Assembly (NCBI GenBank): GCA_937922805.1
Contig: CALAJV010000010.1
Location: 248,001 to 312,000, forward strand
Reading direction: 5' to 3'
DNA length: 64,000 nucleotides
Source: an uncultured Acidimicrobiales bacterium
GTDB taxonomy: Bacteria; Actinomycetota; Acidimicrobiia; Acidimicrobiales; SZUA-35
This document shows positions 19,447-27,398 of this stretch, in pieces. The position numbers and the translations under genes are program-made. How positions within the stretch are numbered: position 1 is the first letter of the stretch; each line of letters starts with the position of its first letter. The notes beneath the pieces are model-generated. The model had not been told where the DNA came from and searched no databases. It saw only the letters and a list, made by a program, of their open reading frames with translations.

Positions 19447-20685
19447 TTAGGAAATGGTCTCCAACCGAAACTTCTCACCCGCTGGAGCGACCGTTCGATT
19501 GCTGCGGATTAGTCCGGGCCGAAGCTGGAAACCGTGCTCGTAGTGGTAGCCGTCGATAGGGCTACTCTGCCACCAGCCAGCGAGACCGTTGGTTTGGTCA
19601 GGGATGGAAGATTTGGTCATGTCAACCATCGTGGTCATGAGGAGCTGTTGGTGGTCGGCCGCGGCCGAGCTGTCGGTGCCATCGTCGACGACGTCGCCTA
19701 AGTTCCCAGCGGCAATTATCTCGTGGTCGCCGAGAGACTCGATGACTCGATGCAGAGACTCCAATTGGGCTTCCGGCCATGCGACAAACCCGGTCCGACC
19801 AGCTGGCTGGTCAGCTGGGTGATGGTGCCAAGCGCCCTTTCCATCAATCCGAATCGGAGCTCGGAGTTCGACGATTACTCGATCGAACGCTCCTTTTGCT
19901 TCGTCGATTGCTCGGACCGGTAGATCCCCGACTTCGAGTTTGCCGTCGCCAATGGCACCGATCCACGGATGCCAAAGCAGCCGCTCCATAGCTCGTGCCA
20001 TAGAGGTTGCTTTGACATCGTCGGGGTTGAAGCTGATGGTTCGAGCCGTTTGGTGGGTAGCAACTGGGGCTGTTCCTTTTAGTAGACGCCACGCTTCGGT
20101 GTCGGCCAGAACGGCCGCTCTAACCGAGTCGGCGGCATCGGAAAAGCTACGCTTGCCAGGGGGAGCGACTCCGTGCAGGTACCGTTGCAGGGCCCAATGA
20201 ATCGGTTCTCGTTGTGGAATCCACCCGTCAACGATCGATCCGAACCGCTCACCGATCCAATCGATGTGGCGCGGCCAAAGAAGGCTTCGGGCCCGATCGT
20301 CGCGGAATCCGCCCTCGTCATCGGCAAACCAGCCTGGAAGCGTCCCGTCGACTAGGCAACCCCAAACTGTTAGCCCTCGGTCCTTTGCGGCGTGAATTTG
20401 ACTGGTCCTAAACGCTACTTCGTTATCGTCGTACCGGTTTGGGACCGCCTGAAGTTTGGACCATTCGAGCGTTAATGATATTGAGGTGATGCCGAGCTCG
20501 ACCAACTGGTCAAGGTCTTCGACCCATGCGTTGTAGTTTGCTTGTTCATCACTAGCTGCTGAGCTGTAACGAAGCTGGGAACCGATCGAACTTGGTGCCC
20601 GCCCAAGGTTCTGCCATCGGTGCCAATCAGAAGCGGGGGCGCAACCCTCGAGTTCTGCCGCCGATAGTACTGCACCGTATTCCAT
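19447..20685 (-). CDS. GH1-like (beta-glucosidase-fold) protein, probably lacking its nucleophile
   Basis: The 412-residue protein has GH1 landmarks: SDWHRWQNLGRAPSSIG, ISLTLEWSKLQ, a degenerate HWDLPxW element (LVDGTLPGWF) and WIPQREPIHW, where E160 matches the acid/base of the NEP motif. In the usual TENG nucleophile position the sequence reads EIIAAGNLGD, with no Glu. The later WSLxDNFEW block is replaced by WWQSSPIDGYHYEHGFQLRPGL. It has no signal peptide. It may be a binding protein or a diverged hydrolase rather than an active beta-glycosidase. The motif alignment is by eye. Confidence 0.65.
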   Translation of the reverse strand: MEYGAVLSAAELEGCAPASDWHRWQNLGRAPSSIGSQLRYSSAASDEQANYNAWVEDLDQLVELGITSISLTLEWSKLQAVPNRYDDNEVAFRTSQIHAAKDRGLTVWGCLVDGTLPGWFADDEGGFRDDRARSLLWPRHIDWIGERFGSIVDGWIPQREPIHWALQRYLHGVAPPGKRSFSDAADSVRAAVLADTEAWRLLKGTAPVATHQTARTISFNPDDVKATSMARAMERLLWHPWIGAIGDGKLEVGDLPVRAIDEAKGAFDRVIVELRAPIRIDGKGAWHHHPADQPAGRTGFVAWPEAQLESLHRVIESLGDHEIIAAGNLGDVVDDGTDSSAAADHQQLLMTTMVDMTKSSIPDQTNGLAGWWQSSPIDGYHYEHGFQLRPGLIRSNRTVAPAGEKFRLETIS

Positions 20686-20735
20686 GGATAAACCTGCGTC
20701 CCAAATGTTGGCGGGGTGTTCGCTCGCTTGGGAGA

Positions 20736-23700
20736 CTACCTGGATTTGAGGTCGGTCTGAGCCGAGAGTTCACTAAAGCTCTCGAACCAGTCCGGGGTTT
20801 GATCCCCGGGAATTCGTCTTTCTACACCAGGTTGAGTGTTGTTTTCGTTGGACAACCCGGCGATCTTAGCCCGAGCTTCGGGTGATGCCGGATACCGGTT
20901 CCCGTCTTTGTCTTTGTAGCTGATTGCGGTTACGACGCCATTTTTCAATAGCGCTTCGATGGTGACAGGTTGACCGTTGAAGGTAATGTTGCTTCGGCTT
21001 CGGGTTTGTTCGAGGGAGAACAGACCTGTAGCGTCCGGTTCGTTTTGAGCTACTTGGTCGGTCGGCTTAGCGACAACCTCGGGAGCGTCTACTAAGGAAG
21101 TAGCTGGTTCGGATTGTGGGATCGGTACGTTCTGAGCCTCTGGCTCCGAAGCTGGCTGAGGAGGCTCAGGCTCGCGACGATAAAGATCTATATTGTCCTG
21201 CGGGGAAAGTTCTGCTGGCATCCAGTTGCCGTCAGGTGAACGGTAGAATTCTCGCCTCGCTCCTCGTGGTGGTACTGGCCGACCTGCGACATCAGTTAAC
21301 GTGCCGCTGGTGTAATTTTCAAGTGCCGATTGTGTCGAGTACCGCGCATTGGAGTACTGATCGTCGACCCTCTCAAGTTCGAAGTGGACATCGGGGGCGT
21401 AGGTAGGTAGCACCGATTCTCGAGTTGCCCGAGCCTCGTTGAACAGCTCCAACGCTAACTCGGCATCATGTTGGGCCAGCGCCTCTTTGGAAAGTTCCAT
21501 TAGATTGATGGCCTGGTTGGCGGCGGTTATTGCCTCCGGAACGTCGAGTTTTTCGATCTCTTCGTCTAACTCGGCCATCACCCGTTCTTTAGTCCCTTCT
21601 GCGAACCTAGTTGAGTTCGCTCCAGTGACTTTGGAGGCGTCATCTACGTCGTTGTCGGCGCTGACGTCAAGGCGTGAAGAATCAATCGGCGATTGAACAC
21701 GAGCGTCGATGGGTCCGGTTTCTGGGTTGTTCGTAGCCGGTGTTAGGCCCGGAATCCGGGCGATCTCTAGTCGAGCATCGGATGAAGCCGGATATCGTTT
21801 GCCAGTTAACGCATCGACGTACGTAGTGCCAGTGGCCGAACCGTCGACGTATTCGACTTCGATGGAGACGTCGTGGCCATTGAACGTAACGCCGTCGTTG
21901 ACGACTGTTCCGCTGAAGTCGCCAAGGCCAGTTATTAGTTGAAGGTCGCGTTCTGTTTGGACTGGATCGTCGTCCTCAGGAAGGCTGTCTTCAATTCCTT
22001 TGAGGTACGCGTCGAGCTGTTCTATGGCGATCGACGTTTCGACTGCTTCGATGGCGCTCGCATGGGCCCCATCGTTGCGGAAGCTGTCGAGGGTCGGATG
22101 GTCCACAACCTCACCGGCAACTTGGTTAGCTTGTTCGAGTCGGTCGGCGGCAGTGGCGAACTCGTTGTTTTGCGCCGCAGCTTCGGCCTCTGACAGCAAA
22201 TCGGCAATTGCCGTTGATCGTCTATTCTCGAGCGCCTCGGCGGCGGCCGCAATCTGTGCTCGTTCTTCGTCAGTGTTAGCAAGCTGTGTAGCTTCGTACA
22301 GGCTGGCCTGGCCGGTTTGAAACTCGGATGATGTATTCGCCTTATTGGTCAAGTTGGTGATGGCAACCGAATTGGCAGGCCTGTATTCGGTCGGCTCGAT
22401 TGTTGAAAGCGCCAAGTCGATCTCAACTTGGAGATCGGAGGGAACAGAGTCTCGGGTAGCGTCACGAATCGCGTTGGTGTACGCCTCGCCCCCCTTGGCT
22501 ACTCCTAAATAGGACCCCGACAGCGATGGGTTGCTAGCCCCTTTGTTGGCCGGTTCTTCATCTTCGATCTGTGAGGGTTGATCAACCAGCGAGTCCTTGA
22601 TCGACTCCAACGAGTCACCTGCCTGAGCTACCTCTATGGAGAATGTTGGTTGATCGACCAGCCCGAGTGACTCAGCGGTGATGGAGCCGAACGGATCGGT
22701 CACAGATTGATTGTCGATCGTGGCCAGTTCTAGGTCGATGCCTTCCGTTAGATCGATGTTTTGTGTTAGGTCGATGTCTTGTGTTGCGCCTGCGTCTTCG
22801 GGGGGTGAGTCGTCACCGATTTCGGGCCCAAGCGTTACTTCGACTGCGGGGGGTTGGCCTTCGACGAATTCAGCGTTTCCGTTCGCATCGCTGCCCCACC
22901 AGCCTTCTGCCCGGGTTTTTCCGGCTTCGGCGTAGTACGAATCCTCGAGTGCTTCTCGCTCCTTGGCCTGCGAGTCGTTTAAGTCTCCGACGAACGCATC
23001 GAATTCTTCGTCGGTCATATCGTCGGTTGTCGCAACCGCATCAGCGAATTCGTCTAATTGGGCCTGCTCTAGTCGGTCCATTTCCGACAGGGTGTAGGTT
23101 TGCTGATCCGGTGATCCCGCTGCTGGCCGAGGGGTCGATTGGTTGGTCGTCGCCAACTCTGGCTCCGGCTCGACGACTTCGGAATGGTTCTGGGTGAGCC
23201 CGAACGATCCAGTTGTCTCATCCTCGAAGTCGGTCTCAGCAAAATCGTCATTTGTGGATTCGAAACCCTCGTTGGCGTCGCTAGGGCCCGACCACGGACT
23301 TCCGGCGTCGTCGGAACTAGTTACTGTGGTCTCGGGTGTGGGAGTTTCGGTCGTAGCAGCATTAGCTTCGCTGCTTGACCTTTCACTAGTTTCAGAGACT
23401 TCCGAATTGGCTGTGGCCGCGGCGCGTTCCGCCGCTATGTCGGCCTCCCGTGACTCTTGGGCCGAACCTTCGTTCCCGAACGCATCGAAGAAGCCACCGC
23501 CCATGCTGGGAGTAACAGAAGCTGGTTCCGCTTCGACCGAGCGAGATGGTGCTGGTTGGCCGGAGCGGTCCTCGTTGTCGGTGCTGCCGAAACTGGTGCT
23601 ATTTCGACTGAACCCACCGAAGCTGTCGTTGGTGTCGTTGTTTCCGCCGAAGCTGTCGTTGCTGCCGAAGCTGTCGTTGCTGCCGAAGCTGCCGAGGCCG

Positions 23701-24086
23701 TCGTTGTTTCCGCCGAAGCTGTCGTTGCTGCCGCCGAAGCTGTCGGTGTCTCCACCGAAGCTGTCGTTGCTGCCGAAGCTGTCGTTGCTGCCGAAGCTGT
23801 CGTTGCTGCCGAAGCTGTCGTTTCCGCCGAAGCTGTCGTTGCTGTCTTCGTCGTAGTCGTCTGATCCGAACCCGCGGTTTCCGTCGTCAGGGATAGCTCC
23901 AGCCGGGTTGGCCGAACCGACAGCTAGAGCACCAACAAGGCCGGCGGCGGTGGCACTTGCAAAGAGTAGTTTGCGCCCGATCCGGACCCATGCTCCCTTG
24001 GCCGACAGTGCCGGTCGGTCATCCGGCAAAAATCGGTCGGCCTGGGCGCCAAGGTATTCTTCACCATTGAAACAATTGTTAGACAC
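20736..24086 (-). CDS. Large secreted low-complexity protein with SNDSFG repeats and two related C-terminal modules
   Basis: The 1116-residue protein starts at GTG 24086. A long basic leader and a hydrophobic segment (LLFASATAAGLVGALAVGSA) ending in PAGAIPDD look like a signal peptide. Residues ~75-165 are repeats of SNDSFG/GNDSFG. A long acidic Glu/Asp/Ser/Thr region with DLTQNIDLTEGIDLEL near residue 450 follows. Helical segments occur at ~560-700 and ~820-900. Two copies of a ~55-residue module sharing a FNGxxVxIE...YxDxxGxRYPAS pattern lie near ~735 and ~1060. I do not recognise a family. Surface localisation is inferred from the leader. Confidence 0.7.
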   Translation of the reverse strand: MSNNCFNGEEYLGAQADRFLPDDRPALSAKGAWVRIGRKLLFASATAAGLVGALAVGSANPAGAIPDDGNRGFGSDDYDEDSNDSFGGNDSFGSNDSFGSNDSFGSNDSFGGDTDSFGGSNDSFGGNNDGLGSFGSNDSFGSNDSFGGNNDTNDSFGGFSRNSTSFGSTDNEDRSGQPAPSRSVEAEPASVTPSMGGGFFDAFGNEGSAQESREADIAAERAAATANSEVSETSERSSSEANAATTETPTPETTVTSSDDAGSPWSGPSDANEGFESTNDDFAETDFEDETTGSFGLTQNHSEVVEPEPELATTNQSTPRPAAGSPDQQTYTLSEMDRLEQAQLDEFADAVATTDDMTDEEFDAFVGDLNDSQAKEREALEDSYYAEAGKTRAEGWWGSDANGNAEFVEGQPPAVEVTLGPEIGDDSPPEDAGATQDIDLTQNIDLTEGIDLELATIDNQSVTDPFGSITAESLGLVDQPTFSIEVAQAGDSLESIKDSLVDQPSQIEDEEPANKGASNPSLSGSYLGVAKGGEAYTNAIRDATRDSVPSDLQVEIDLALSTIEPTEYRPANSVAITNLTNKANTSSEFQTGQASLYEATQLANTDEERAQIAAAAEALENRRSTAIADLLSEAEAAAQNNEFATAADRLEQANQVAGEVVDHPTLDSFRNDGAHASAIEAVETSIAIEQLDAYLKGIEDSLPEDDDPVQTERDLQLITGLGDFSGTVVNDGVTFNGHDVSIEVEYVDGSATGTTYVDALTGKRYPASSDARLEIARIPGLTPATNNPETGPIDARVQSPIDSSRLDVSADNDVDDASKVTGANSTRFAEGTKERVMAELDEEIEKLDVPEAITAANQAINLMELSKEALAQHDAELALELFNEARATRESVLPTYAPDVHFELERVDDQYSNARYSTQSALENYTSGTLTDVAGRPVPPRGARREFYRSPDGNWMPAELSPQDNIDLYRREPEPPQPASEPEAQNVPIPQSEPATSLVDAPEVVAKPTDQVAQNEPDATGLFSLEQTRSRSNITFNGQPVTIEALLKNGVVTAISYKDKDGNRYPASPEARAKIAGLSNENNTQPGVERRIPGDQTPDWFESFSELSAQTDLKSR
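23618..23850 (-). repeat. Coding tandem repeat, mostly 18-bp units encoding SNDSFG
   Basis: The sense strand repeats an 18-bp unit encoding Ser-Asn-Asp-Ser-Phe-Gly, with variants GNDSFG and GSNDSFG and short insertions such as NNDGLG. The DNA is nearly identical between copies, so copy number could change by slippage or recombination. The length changes are in multiples of three, so the frame would be preserved. Confidence 0.85.
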
Positions 24087-24361
24087 AGAATCCCACCATC
24101 AAATTTGTGTGTATGAGCGCTGACAAGCTTCGTCAGCCACGTGTAGACAATATAACCGGTGTTGTGTGCTCCGGCGAGCGGACGACATAAATCATTGATC
24201 TTGACAGACCATTGTTGCGCCGCAAGACGATCGCGCCTTATCAGCGGGGCCAATTTGCCGATAGGTGAGCTTGGGAGTAGTTCATTGGCTTACCCGATGA
24301 CAACACGACCGGCGGGCCGGATATCGTTGCAGGACGAGACTTACTAAATCGAGGAGCAATT

Positions 24362-25426
24362 ATGGCGGCGCCAGGATGGTATGACGATCCACAAGATCCG
24401 AACAGTTCTCGATACTTCGATGGACAGCAATGGACCGAGCAGCGTCAGCCCAAAGGGGTGACGAGCCAGCCAGCACCGGGAAAAGACAACCCTCGTTCGT
24501 TTAATCCAGACTCCCCATTCGCATCTGGTACTAGCGACTTCTCAGCGTCAGCATTTGGCAAGATCGGTAGCAACGGATTTAGCCGGGCAGGGCTTTTCGT
24601 TGGAACGAACCTTGCGGTTGTCGCTACCTTCAGCCTGCTAGCTGCCGCGGTTGGTCTTGACCCAGCAGGAATCGGTGGCATCGCCATGCTGTCCTGCCTG
24701 ATTGGTATGGGCTCCGCCTTCTTCTCGCTGGCGATGTCCAAAAAAATGGCGATTAAGGCCACCGGCTGTCGCCTAATAGAGACGCCCAATGGTGATGGCG
24801 AACGATGGTTGTACGAAACGGTTCAGGACCTATCGAATCGAGCTGGCATCGGAATGCCAGACGTGGGAATCTTCCCATCCAATCCGGCCAACGCGTTTGC
24901 CACCGGAGCGAAGCGGGACGAAGCGTTGGTGGCGGTTAGTACTGGGCTGCTGCAACAAATGAATGCCAAAGAGATCGAAGCTGTTCTGGCCCACGAGATT
25001 GCTCATGTGGCTAACGGTGACATGATCACGAGTACGTTACTGCAAGGCGTTCTGAACTCTATTGTTATATTCATCGCTCGAATCGTTGCTTTGCCGTTCC
25101 AGCGAATCGGTCGATTTGCGTATTTCTTGGCCTACATGGCGATCCAGTTCGTATTGGGATTCCTGGCGTCAATGATCGTTACCTGGTTTAGCCGTCGTCG
25201 CGAGTATCGAGCGGACGCAGGCGCGGCAATGCTGGTTGGCCCAGGTCCAATGATTTCCGCCCTTGAATCTCTTCGTAGCGACAACGTTGAGGCTGAGCTA
25301 CCAGACAAGATCGCGGCATTCGGCATTCGCAACTCGGCTCGCAAAAATTGGACGAACCGAGTGTTGTCAACCCACCCGGCCATCGAAGATCGGATCGCTA
25401 AGCTCCAGCAGGGTCCGATTAGCTAG
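24362..25426 (+). CDS. htpX: HtpX-type M48 zinc metalloprotease with N-terminal DUF2510
   Basis: The 354-residue protein starts at ATG 24362 behind GAGGAG. Residues 1-30 (PGWYDDPQDPNSSRYFDGQQWT) are a DUF2510 module, a WYxDP...RYWDGxxWT element common in actinobacterial membrane proteins. Two hydrophobic segments follow, then a catalytic region with LAHEIAHVANGD (HExxH) and a C-terminal REYRADAGAA giving the third zinc ligand. HtpX degrades damaged membrane proteins with its active site on the cytoplasmic side. The DUF2510 fusion is the actinobacterial touch. Confidence 0.9.
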   Translation: MAAPGWYDDPQDPNSSRYFDGQQWTEQRQPKGVTSQPAPGKDNPRSFNPDSPFASGTSDFSASAFGKIGSNGFSRAGLFVGTNLAVVATFSLLAAAVGLDPAGIGGIAMLSCLIGMGSAFFSLAMSKKMAIKATGCRLIETPNGDGERWLYETVQDLSNRAGIGMPDVGIFPSNPANAFATGAKRDEALVAVSTGLLQQMNAKEIEAVLAHEIAHVANGDMITSTLLQGVLNSIVIFIARIVALPFQRIGRFAYFLAYMAIQFVLGFLASMIVTWFSRRREYRADAGAAMLVGPGPMISALESLRSDNVEAELPDKIAAFGIRNSARKNWTNRVLSTHPAIEDRIAKLQQGPIS

Positions 25427-25454
25427 CGCTCTCCAGCTCGATCTATAGATTTTT

Positions 25455-25548
25455 GGTTTTGGCGGGAACTTTTTGGCCACCAAAACCGACAAAGGCTGCG
25501 GACTCGCATTGGGCGAGTAAATCTCACGACCGCAGGAAGACTGAAGCC
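25455..25548 (+). promoter_or_regulatory. Structured 5' leader of the beta-helix gene (possible riboswitch or RNA switch)
   Basis: Two structures can be drawn. The first is a hairpin GGTTTTGG (25455-25462) with CCAAAACC (25480-25487). The second is a nested element: GGCT (25494) with AGCC (25545), GCGG (25498) with CCGC (25530), and ACTCGC (25502) with GCGAGT (25513). The AGGAAG ribosome-binding site (25534-25539) sits inside the internal loop of the second element, 11 bp before ATG 25551. I could not match it to a known riboswitch class. Confidence 0.4.
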
Positions 25549-25550
25549 GT

Positions 25551-27320
25551 ATGACGACGATTGGGAGCCACGGGACCGCTCAGCGCTCGAGCGAAATCTC
25601 AAGAACCTCAGCCATGCTGGCCTTGCTAATGGCGCTGTTCACCGCACTGTTTCTGGCGATGGTTAGCGCGTCGCCCCGGCTGGTCACGCCGGCGGCGGCC
25701 ATCGAGAAGTCGAGCGTTGTCTCAATACGCGCTCATGGTAAATCAGGCGCCGAGACTGTCGATCTTCAGATCAACAACGAGTTCGTCGCCAGTTACAAAC
25801 TGTCGCAAGTGATGGAGTCCTATAACTATCGGGTTCCAGAAACGACCACGGTGACCAAACTTCGGGTCTATTTCCGAAACGATGGACCCGGGCGAGACGT
25901 GAACGTTGACTACGTCGCTATCGATGGAAAGCGGCATCAGTCCGAGGCCCGAACCACCTGGTCGACTGGCGATTACATCAACGGTCGATGTAGTACCGGC
26001 AACAATTCGAAATCTCCCTGGTTGTATTGCAACGGCTATTTCAAGTACACCGATGCCGAAGGAACCGTACTGCGCGGCGCAAACCAGGCAACGCAAGCGG
26101 TAGAGCCAGTTGCCGTTGAACCAACGCCGTCACCTCAGACAACCGAATCAGCCGAACCCGACAATTGGTTCGCGGCAGCGAAAGAGACAGTGCGGACCGT
26201 CATTTCGAGTCGGCCAAAGCCCGTGGCTTCCCAACCACGTACCCAAAAGGTGGTTGCTGGCCATGACGGCAATGTCGGATGCACGCAACGTTGTACAACG
26301 GTCAGGGGCGTGCAAAGCCTCGATGGGCGACAAGGCGCCGTGCTTGAGAATAAGATCATCACTAATCCGGGCGGGCGATGCTTGACGGTGCGCAACGCTC
26401 GAAACATCACGATTCGTAACGTCACCTTCAAAGACTGCGGAACGAGCGGCAAGGTATCAGATGGCTACGACACCGGGCTCGTTCTGATCGAATCATCGCA
26501 AAACGTGACGATCGAAAACACCATGTTTACCAACATCGCTTCGGTTGGTTCGATTGAGAAACGAAATAACGCTCTACAGATCGAAGACAGTCCAAACACC
26601 AAAATTATCAACAGCGAGTTTCGAGATATCAGAAGTGACATCTCTCAAAAAAGTGGGGACAAAGGAAATCGAGCGATCGTTATCCGAGGAAACAACTCAG
26701 ACAACCTCAAGATCGAGCGCAACAACTTCGTAAACCCGGGGCGCAACGCAGTTCAGATGAATCGAGTCAGGGGAGTGAGCGGGGTCGAGATAGCGCACAA
26801 TCGTATTGAAGGCCGCGGTCCATGGAACTCAGATTTTGAAGACATGATCAATCTCTACTCATCGAGCGGCACGCCTACAAGCAATATCTTGATCAAAGGT
26901 AACTACATGCGTAACGGCGGCCCTTCAAGCACGGGAACCGCGATGATATTAGGTGACGGCTCGCCGTCAGCAGGCCCAAGTCAGTACATCACGGCCGAAG
27001 ACAACGTCATCGTTGACCCTGGTCATGTCGGTATCAGTTTGGCTGGCGGTGATCACATTACTATCAAGAACAACAAGATCTTCAGCAATCGCAGCGTGCC
27101 CAACGATCGCAAAACCACTGTTGGGTTTACCATGCATCACTTCAGGTACAGCGATCGTTGCTTTGCCAACACAGTGATTGGAAACCGGGTGTATCAGAAG
27201 AACCAGCTGCTTTCATCAGGGGTCAACCACGTTTGGGACACTAGAGACTGTGGTGTTCAGCAGTCTGGAAATGTTTGGGGCGATAGCAGCCTGAATTACG
27301 ATATTTGGACGCTCGAGTAG
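25551..27320 (+). CDS. Secreted protein with CBM60-like module and right-handed parallel beta-helix
   Basis: The 589-residue protein has a signal peptide with core AMLALLMALFTALFLAMVSA. Residues ~45-130 resemble the calcium-dependent xylan-binding fold (SVVSIRAHGKSGAETVDLQI, YRVPETTTVTKLRVYFRNDG, VNVDYVAIDG). A Pro/Thr/Glu linker follows. From ~240 the repeats NVTIENTMF, NTKIINSEF, NLKIERNNF, GVEIAHNRI, NILIKGNYM and HITIKNNKI are right-handed beta-helix rungs (PbH1). The layout suggests binding or cleavage of a polysaccharide outside the cell. Catalytic residues cannot be assigned by eye. Confidence 0.8.
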   Translation: MTTIGSHGTAQRSSEISRTSAMLALLMALFTALFLAMVSASPRLVTPAAAIEKSSVVSIRAHGKSGAETVDLQINNEFVASYKLSQVMESYNYRVPETTTVTKLRVYFRNDGPGRDVNVDYVAIDGKRHQSEARTTWSTGDYINGRCSTGNNSKSPWLYCNGYFKYTDAEGTVLRGANQATQAVEPVAVEPTPSPQTTESAEPDNWFAAAKETVRTVISSRPKPVASQPRTQKVVAGHDGNVGCTQRCTTVRGVQSLDGRQGAVLENKIITNPGGRCLTVRNARNITIRNVTFKDCGTSGKVSDGYDTGLVLIESSQNVTIENTMFTNIASVGSIEKRNNALQIEDSPNTKIINSEFRDIRSDISQKSGDKGNRAIVIRGNNSDNLKIERNNFVNPGRNAVQMNRVRGVSGVEIAHNRIEGRGPWNSDFEDMINLYSSSGTPTSNILIKGNYMRNGGPSSTGTAMILGDGSPSAGPSQYITAEDNVIVDPGHVGISLAGGDHITIKNNKIFSNRSVPNDRKTTVGFTMHHFRYSDRCFANTVIGNRVYQKNQLLSSGVNHVWDTRDCGVQQSGNVWGDSSLNYDIWTLE

Positions 27321-27398
27321 CGATACCGCCCTGCTCGATGAGATCCGACGCCGATCCCGCATACGACATGTTGCACATAGGTTGACTAGGCTTGGCGA

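Noticed and set aside
23143..23864. Long plus-strand reading frames (237 and 135 residues) opposite the SNDSFG repeat gene.
   Set aside because: They are antisense shadows of the repeat DNA; their sequences are Pro/Lys/Leu or Ala/Val/Glu periodic and carry no start signal or family motif.
20736..24086. Frameshifted or fused genes.
   Set aside because: The frame is continuous, the composition is consistent, and the two similar modules look like internal duplication.
25455..25548. Cyclic-di-GMP, cyclic-di-AMP or cobalamin riboswitch.
   Set aside because: Short matches such as CAAAGGCTG were seen, but the full consensus of none of these classes fits.
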